Source of the DNA: Baffinella frigidus
Lineage: Eukaryota > Cryptophyceae > Cryptomonadales > Baffinellaceae
Reading direction: 5' to 3'
DNA length: 14,720 bases
Assembly (NCBI GenBank): GCA_026770585.1
Contig: MU646384.1
Coordinates: 427,606 to 442,325, forward strand
A program made the position numbers and the translations under genes. Position 1 is the first letter of the stretch, and each line of letters starts with the position of its first letter. Below are positions 7,401 through 12,719 of this stretch, piece by piece. Below the pieces are notes generated by a model, which worked only from the letters and a program-made list of their open reading frames with translations, did no database searches and was not told where the DNA came from.

Positions 7401-8779
7401 ACCTGTGTCCATCTCCAGCCTGCTCGCATCCTCTCAGGTGTGTCATGTGTGCGTCGTCGCCCCGCCTGTGCTCGACGCCCCGTCCCTCCCGGCTCACTCC
7501 CACGATGCAAGCGCAGGTGGGCGTATCGCACGTGCTGATCAAACACTCCGGCTCACGACGCGCCTCTTCGAAACGCGACCCCACTGGTCTATCCTTCCTC
7601 CCCACCGTGTCCACTTTCATGCATGAATCGTCCACTTGCATGCATGCAACGTCCACTTTCATGCGTGAACGTGGTCGCCTGAGGTACACCGCTCAAGTTT
7701 CTTCCGCCGACACCAATTCACAGAACTCTCTGCTCCGACCAGTCATATGCCCTGTGCCACAGACTCGTCACGAACGCGCCAGAAAAAGATTCGCGTCGGT
7801 TGAAGATGTGATGTCATTCAGGATGAGCAAGTGAGAAGTGTCTCCTGCCCGCAGGTGCAACCATCAAGGCTCGCTCGCCGCACGATGCTCGCGTTCTCGC
7901 GCGCTCCCTCTGCCGCTCTCTCCCCCCGCCAACTACCACACCTGGAGATCGCGCGGAGCCCCACGATCCGCCTACCACACGAGCAGAGCGCGCGGATCCC
8001 CACGGGGCTGTGGATGGCGCGCGGAGGGGGCGGGCGCTGGTGGTTGAGGAGGGGGGGGGGGCTGCGCTGGTGGCGCGGTTCGGGGCACTGGCGGTGGAGC
8101 ACTCCGACTGCAACAGCGCGGTATGTCCACACGAGCCTTGTGGAGTGGCCCGTTTTCTTCTGGAGAAACAACTGCAAGGGGTGTCGATGTTTCGGGGAGG
8201 GGTATCGTCAAACAACCGTTTGGAAAAGAGCGGGGGTTGGCCCGCCGATCTTCAGCTTTCTGGCCCGCTCCTTGCAAAATATTAATCCCGCATTCCTCGT
8301 CACGCTGAACCCAAATCCCTATCCACCAAGTGCCCAGTAGGCGCATACGCCCTACGGTAGGGCCCTAGGACCTGCCTAGGGCGACTTAGCGTGAATGTTC
8401 ACCCTATGGGTACTTAAGGGATACCGATTTGCAGGCGAAAGGTGGTGCGCTGGGGGTGCTGGGGAAGGGGGCTATGGAGCCAGCGTTCGAAGAAGCCGCC
8501 TTTTCGCTTCGCGTCGGCCAGGTTCCCCTCTCTCCATCTATCTCTCGACACTCTTTTGACACCAACACAGTATTTCCCACGGGGGGGGGTTGTTTCAGCT
8601 TGACTTGGCAGGAGTTGACGACACGTCCGCGCATGCCAGCTTTCGTGCGAAGCGGGAGTGTGTTGGCGTCAAGGCGCGCGTGAATCAATCAACCACTCAA
8701 GCAATCACCTGTTTGCGAGCAGGTCTCTGGCATCGTCGAGACGCGTTCTGGCGTGCACATCATCCTGCGAACTCTTTAA
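4436..8779 (+). CDS. Ankyrin repeat / Pin1-type parvulin prolyl isomerase (5' end unresolved)
   Basis: Ten exons join in phase: 4436-4476, 4971-5041, 5334-5430, 6206-6254, 6641-6793, 7292-7369, 7517-7586, 7855-8120, 8435-8521 and 8723-8779 (stop TAA 8777-8779), giving 322 residues. All nine introns are GT-AG. Residues about 2-98 are three ankyrin repeats (GGQTVLHLAC, GSTPLLAAS, GYTALHLAA with following VDALLNGGASP). A Gly/Ala-rich insert (about 99-130) precedes a fourth repeat (GMTPLAVAEDKGMRESAELL). Residues 164-322 are a parvulin domain like human Pin1: SHVLIKHSGSRR (H168, K172, R177/R178 for substrate phosphate), HSDCNSA (C272), GALGVLGKGAM and TRSGVHIILRT (S313, H316). This predicts cis-trans isomerisation of phospho-Ser/Thr-Pro bonds, with ankyrin repeats tethering a partner. 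There is no WW domain. A Pro/Arg-rich insert of about 35-40 residues interrupts the domain after its first helix. No ATG is assigned, so the N-terminus is incomplete. The parvulin call is firm; exon ends are inferred. Confidence 0.87.
4506..4655. mobile_element. 150-bp MITE, copy 2, TSD GAGT, within an intron
   Basis: The termini TTATCTCAG...CTGAGATAA and the internal TTTCTTAAGTCAACCCCCC and GTCAACTTATGC...AAGAATAAGTTGAC segments match copy 1 at 2452-2601. The length is the same, 150 bp. It is flanked by GAGT at 4502-4505 and 4656-4659. It sits in the intron between the first two firm ankyrin exons. The inner palindrome differs (AAATTC instead of AACTCG), with compensating changes in both arms. 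Confidence 0.88.
5532..5649. repeat. Cluster of four palindromes in an intron
   Basis: Within 120 bp there are the perfect CCGGCGTAGCTACGCCGG (5532-5549), GTCCACG-AC-CGTGGAC (5552-5567), GTGTGATGCG-TATCA-TGCGTCACAC (5609-5633, imperfect) and the perfect CGAGTGGCCACTCG (5636-5649). All lie in the intron 5431-6205. This could be a decayed structured element or an intronic RNA structure. Confidence 0.7.
5908..6196. repeat. Intronic CCCTAAA / CCCAAAA tandem array
   Basis: It begins with ACCCTAAACCCTAAACCCTA, passes into about 200 bp of the variant CCCAAAA with occasional AATCAAAA breaks, and ends with CCCTAAACCCTGAA. It immediately precedes the 49-bp ankyrin exon at 6206, so it fills the 3' part of that intron and its acceptor region. 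Confidence 0.85.
6265..6312. repeat. Intronic CCCTCAA/CCCTAAA tract
   Basis: ACCCTCAACCATGAACCCTC, then AACCCTAAACCCTGAACC, follow the exon ending at 6254. A degenerate tract with mixed orientation (GGGTTTAGGTTTCGGGGTCT, then AACCCTCAAATCTCAACTCG) lies at 6549-6608 in the same intron. Confidence 0.75.
6905..6970. repeat. Intronic telomere-like tract, inverted orientation
   Basis: GGTTTGAGGTTTAGAGTTTA continues as GGTGTTGGGTCTTAGGGTTC and AGGGTATAGGGTTCAG, that is TTTAGGG-like units with the G-rich strand on +. It lies in intron 6794-7291, opposite in strand to the tract at 5908-6196. Confidence 0.7.
7609..7671. repeat. 21-bp minisatellite, three units, intronic
   Basis: The units are 7609-7629 (GTCCACTTTCATGCATGAAT+C), 7630-7650 (GTCCACTTGCATGCATGCAA+C) and 7651-7671 (GTCCACTTTCATGCGTGAAC+G). 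Each holds a near-palindromic core (TTTCATGCATGAA, TTGCATGCATGCAA). They lie in intron 7587-7854. The frame of the preceding exon stays open through the array, giving STFMHES-like heptads. Confidence 0.8.
8349..8382. repeat. Two overlapping hairpins in an intron
   Basis: GCCCTAC-G-GTAGGGC (8349-8363) overlaps GCCCTAGG-ACCTG-CCTAGGGC (8362-8382) in the intron 8121-8434. The GC arms can compete for the central GGGCCC, giving mutually exclusive folds. The role is unknown. Confidence 0.6.
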
Positions 8780-8787
8780 CGTCATCC

Positions 8788-8916
8788 CCATACAAGTATT
8801 AATCAATTGCTTTTGGCGCAACGAAATTTACTACACAAACGCTCTACTAATACTTGTATGAGCACATCGTGTAGTAATTTTCGTTGCCGAAAAGCAATTA
8901 ATTAATACTTGTATGG
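8788..8916. mobile_element. Foldback/MITE-like inverted repeat, 129 bp
   Basis: CCATACAAGTATTAATCAAT and onwards (GCTTTTGGCGCAACGAAATT, TACTACAC) is matched by the complementary right arm ending ATTAATACTTGTATGG. An internal TAATACTTGTATG near 8849 repeats the terminal sequence. It begins 8 bp after the stop codon of the ankyrin-parvulin gene, so it probably supplies 3' UTR sequence. No clear target-site duplication is seen. Confidence 0.75.
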
Positions 8917-8927
8917 AGATTAAACGG

Positions 8928-8950
8928 GTGCCCCTCGCGGGGAGGGGCAC
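8928..8950. other. Perfect GC-rich 9-bp hairpin downstream of gene end
   Basis: GTGCCCCTC-GCGGG-GAGGGGCAC has a perfect 9-bp stem and 5-nt loop. It lies 149 bp past the ankyrin-parvulin stop, between two foldback elements. A role in 3'-end formation is possible but not shown. Confidence 0.5.
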
Positions 8951-9130
8951 TAGTCCGCCGGGCGTGCCAGACACCCAACGAGTGTGGGGTGTTCACCAGG
9001 CTGCTGTCAGTGTCCGAAATATGTACAGTCAACGATGGATCGAGTGCCCCCGGTGGTGTCCCTGCTGCATGCCCATGCAGTGATCAATGCTCCAACATGG
9101 ACCAGGAGGGATCGAGCGCGTCCATGTACA

Positions 9131-9242
9131 GGGGTACCTCGCTCATAAGAGAACGACTCCCCCTAGGACCCTGCAGTAGGTGTATGCCTGGGGCCCTATG
9201 TGATCCTAGGGGGGTGGGCGCTTCTTATGAGCGAGGTACCCC
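9131..9242. mobile_element. Foldback/MITE-like inverted repeat, 112 bp
   Basis: The left terminus GGGGTACCTCGCTCATAAGA (9131-9150) is matched exactly by the complement at the right end (9223-9242). The inner arms are looser, with CCCCTAGGACC versus GATCCTAGGGG. It lies between the convergent 3' ends of two genes. No target-site duplication is obvious. Confidence 0.7.
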
Positions 9243-9389
9243 TCAACACCATCATGTAGAGCATGGGCATGAAACAACTGCACACGCACGCAGACCCTAC
9301 ACCTGCACAGTCAGCCGCGGGCGAACGTACCACTCCGGTTCTTTACTATGCTACACGCACCCCTTCGACGTCCACCATCTACTCACCAT

Positions 9390-10877
9390 CTACTCACCCA
9401 TGTTTCCTCCTCCCTGCGAGTTTGCCCCTCCCATGTTCCCTTGCGCACCCCCCCCCTGCCCGTGGAACCCCCCCATCTGGCCTTGCTGGGTCCCCCCCGT
9501 CTGCGAAGCCATACTCTGCCCTTGCACCCCCGCCAACAGCCCTGGCAACCCTACCATCGGACCTTGTGCCCCTTGAAACCCCCCCATCGGCATGTGTGCC
9601 CCCCCGATCTGTCCTTGCATCCCTCCCATCTGCCCGTGAAACCCCCCCATGGGTGCCTGCACCCCCCCCACGCCCTCGTGCCCTCCCAAAGCATCGTGCG
9701 GCGGCGGCCCCGGCACCCCGCCCATGACCTCATCATCCCTCCCCTGCCCAAAAATCGCCCCTCCCGACACGACCCCCTGCGCCACAACGACCGCTTTCGC
9801 CGGCGGCGCCGTCACCTTCATGACCGAGCCGGGCGACGTCCCGATGCTCTGGCCGAGCCCCCCCCCGGCGCGCAGGTAGCCCTCGCCGTCGCGGCGCGCG
9901 ATCTTGCGGTGGCGGGAGAGGTCCTCGACCGGCATGCCCGTCTGGTTCTGCAGCTCCACGCGGTCCTTCTCGCGCACCTGCCCCCCCGCGCCACCGGCCG
10001 TCAGCCACTTGCCGTTTTCTCGGGTTTGGGCGGGCAGCGCGTGACGTGACGCACTGTGGCTATGCCGTCTTCAAGTGGCAGCAACAGCTCTGGGAGTCCT
10101 GAAAGAAGCTGACATCGTCCGGCTTCTGGACGATCCCACCATCTTTCGGGTGAGGGGGGGGGTCTGACCAGCGAGCGACTCGTCGGGAGGCGGTCGGGGT
10201 GGGCGACGATCGTCTTGAGGATCTCCTTCTTCTGCCCGGACGAGAGCGCTGGCCCGCGGTGCCGCACGGCCCCTGGGTTTCCCGGAGTCCCCGGCGCCCC
10301 GTCCTCCCCCATCCCGTCTGCCCCCCCCTCGGGCTGCTGGACAAGGGAGGGGGGGGGGGAGGGTGAGCGGCCGGGAGGGGGGGAGAGAGGAAGGTGCGGA
10401 TGCTGGCATGGCCACCGTGCATCTCCACCCACGAAGAGCGAGTTTGAGCAGGATAGAGACGATAGGCAGTGGGACGGAAAAAATCAAAGGGCCTTGTTGC
10501 CGAGTCTTGAGGGTCTGGTCTTGAAGCATCTTGTGGTGAAACTAAGCCCTCAACCCTGGACCCTAACGCCGTCTTAACCATCGGCGCGCGCGCGCTTCAT
10601 CACCGAGTCTCAGGCTCTATCTAGTCCAGAAGCATCAGTGGTGATAATCCTCTCAAGCATCAGGATAATCCCGGCGCGCTCGGCGGCGGCGGGGGGGGGG
10701 GGGGGGGGCTTACTTGGTTAAAGGTCGCGCCCGAGACGATGGCCGGCGGGACCACCTGCTGGTCCTCGCGCCAGGTGGTCGCGTAGCGCGGCACGTTCGC
10801 GATCAGCACGCCGCCCAGCACGCGCCCCACTTCTTTCATCTGCGAGGGACGCCGAGTCAGGGAGAGCGCGCGCGCGC

Positions 10878-10958
<81 letters not shown>

Positions 10959-12401
10959 CACGACCATCGCCCCCCGCACCTTTTGCGCGCGCTCGCACAC
11001 CCTTTGCGCGCGCGCGCTCACCCCGAGGAGGTGATGGTCGACCAACGATCACCGCGATGCAGTCAGCAACCAAGGTGCCCGCACCAATGCAGCTGTGAAC
11101 GGCAGCAGGATCGGGGGAGGGGGAGGGGGAGGGGGGGGCAGACCGCAGGCAGGACGAGGCGATCGAGGGCATCGCGGGGGACCACAAACCCCAGCACGCC
11201 TGTCAGCGACTCCAGCTGCCAACGAGGAGTCCGTCAATGCGGCGCGCGCGCACGCGCGTCCTCTGCACGCGAGCTAGGGGCTGCGGCGTGCGACGCGCTG
11301 CGGCCAGAGCGCATCAGCGTGCTGCAAACTGGCTGCAAACTGTTTGTTCGCGGACGGGGTGTGATTGTGCGGACCTGCGGACGCGCCTTGAGAAGCTGCG
11401 ACTGAATCACCACCGTGCGCGCGCCATGGCAGCGCGGGTCCTGCCCATAAAACGTCGCACGGCACGTCAGCGCGCAGCGTCGTCGTCAGATGCGAGGCGG
11501 GAGGGGGGCGGGCGGCACGGCGCAGTGCGAGAGGGTGGGCGCGCGCTTACATTGAGCGCCTGGGTCATGAGGTGGGGGTTTCGGACAAGGTGCTCCTTGA
11601 CCACTTCCGGGGAGAGCTCGTCGAGCGGCCGCCTTGCCGAAGCCGACTGCAACGGCTGTCCTCCCACCCGCTTATCCTGCGTGTTCTGTGCACACGCGCC
11701 TCTCAGACGCGCCCATCAATGGTGGAACAGCACATGGTGGAACAGCACACAAACGACATTGGCTTTGTTGGTGGAATGAGTGGCAGGGGGCGTTTTACCC
11801 TGGCGAGGCGCGTCGCGGTGGAGAAGGACTCTGCGCAGTTGTCCGGCTTGACGTTGAGCGACAGGAGGAGCGTGCTGCAGAGGTAGGCGCACGCCACGGG
11901 GCGCTCCGTCTCGTTGACCGTCGACAGGCCCAAGACGCGGAACTTGTGCCCCCCCTCCACGTTGCGCAGCCGCGTCCGCGCGCTGTTCGACTTGACCACC
12001 GCGTCGCGTTTTGCGCCCCCGTCGGTGAAAGCGTTTGCCGGGAGCGCCAGCCCGACCTTGATGATCTCGCCTGTCGAAAACAGGGACCGGTCCACCTTGC
12101 CTGCCTCCATAAGGCGGCAGCAGGCATCGACCCCGCCGCTCCCGATCGTCATACGCTGGCGCATCTGGCCGTCAGGAAGCTTCTCCACGTGCGCAACAGA
12201 CGCAGCCCACGTAGGCTGGGGGACCATCGCCATCGGCATCACCGGGGCGGGGGCCTGCATCATCGCGACCTGCGGCTGCGCGGCTGCTGGCATCATCGCG
12301 ACCTGCGGCTGCGCGGCCACCGCCATGGGCTGCTGCTCCACCGCGGGCACAGCCGGCATCGGCACCGGCGTCGTCATCGCGGGGGGCGGAGGGGCCGCCA
12401 T
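9390..12401 (-). CDS. Unrecognised five-exon protein with Gly/Met-rich C-terminal tail
   Basis: Read on the minus strand, exons are 12401-11799 (201 codons), 11646-11551 (32), 10839-10714 (42), 10336-10169 (56) and 9977-9390 (195 plus TAG). All junctions are phase 0, about 526 residues. Donors are AGG|GTAAAA, AAT|GTAAGC, CAA|GTAAGC and CTG|GTCAGA; acceptors are CAG. The ATG at 12401 opens a Pro/Ala/Met-rich low-complexity N-terminus with a repeated QPQVAMM motif. A globular part follows (GGHKFRVLGLSTVNETERPV, SPEVVKEHLVRNPHLMTQAL, MKEVGRVLGGVLIANVPRYA, KKEILKTIVAHPDRLPTSRS, MPVEDLSRHRKIARRDGEGY). The tail is rich in MGG, QGQ and FHGQ units. No signal peptide or membrane segment is seen, and no family is recognised. 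A strong donor (ATGG|GTGAGT, exon end 9398) lies just before the stop, so the tail may instead splice to a short exon near 9270. The first three exons are the most secure; the last two acceptors are less certain. Confidence 0.65.
10543..10565. repeat. Short telomere-like tract in minus-strand gene intron
   Basis: AAGCCCTCAACCCTGGACCC followed by TAACG resembles the degenerate CCCTCAA/CCCTAAA tracts elsewhere. It lies in the intron between minus-strand exons 3 and 4. Confidence 0.4.
10691..10709. repeat. Homopolymer G run next to a splice donor
   Basis: An uninterrupted run of G on + is a C run on the coding (minus) strand. It begins within a few bases of the donor of minus-strand exon 3 (GTAAGCCCCC...). 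Confidence 0.9.
10866..10955. repeat. GC/GA microsatellite
   Basis: A short (GC)n tract passes into a long (GA)n tract with several GATA interruptions. It lies in the intron between minus-strand exons 2 and 3, close to the acceptor of exon 3 (CTCGCAG|ATGAAAG), where on the coding strand it reads as (TC)n and could serve as an extended polypyrimidine tract. Confidence 0.92.
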
Positions 12402-12719
12402 TGAACAGGAAGTCGCGCGACAAAGTCCGGGAACTCGTGGACCTGTGCAATCCCCCGGGGGAAGTAGCGGGCGCGCCAAACAGCCCGTCAGAACCCCTCC
12501 GGTCGGGAACGGGGTTGTGCGTGTGGTGTGGATCGGTGGGAGCGTGCTGCGTGGCGCGGCGCCGTCTCTTGCTGCGCCACCGCGGCAAGTTCAAACCAAC
12601 TCGAGGGGGAGCAAACCTAACGTCAACAACTTAGAAGGAAAAACGTCAAATGGCAACAACTTTGGAAACGTCAACTTCTGGAACTTGGCCACATTTGGAG
12701 AAATCCCCGAAGGGACAAG
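12402..12719. promoter_or_regulatory. Divergent intergenic region with three AACGTCAA boxes
   Basis: This 318-bp region separates the ATG of the minus-strand gene (12401) from the ATG of the plus-strand secreted-protein gene (12720), so it probably holds both promoters and 5' UTRs. AACGTCAA occurs exactly at 12619-12626, 12642-12649 and 12667-12674, spaced 23 and 25 bp and lying about 45-100 bp before the plus-strand ATG. Each is within a larger imperfect repeat (CAACAACTT...GGAAA). ACGTCA is the half-site of CRE-type bZIP elements; binding here is inference. No TATA box is evident. Confidence 0.5.

Noticed and set aside
9348-10049. 233-codon Pro/His-rich open frame on +
   Set aside because: It is the antisense shadow of the Gly/Met-rich exon of the minus-strand gene; GC-rich low-complexity codons leave all frames open.
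11022-11092. Possible extra minus-strand exon ending at a GTGAGC donor (near 11028)
   Set aside because: From the best acceptor (TTCACAG) the required phase-0 frame meets a stop, and flanking exons already join in phase.
10660-11187. Minus-strand open frame with a long Ser-Leu repeat
   Set aside because: It is a translation of the (GA)n microsatellite and flanking intron; no coding signal remains outside the repeat except the genuine 10714-10839 exon.
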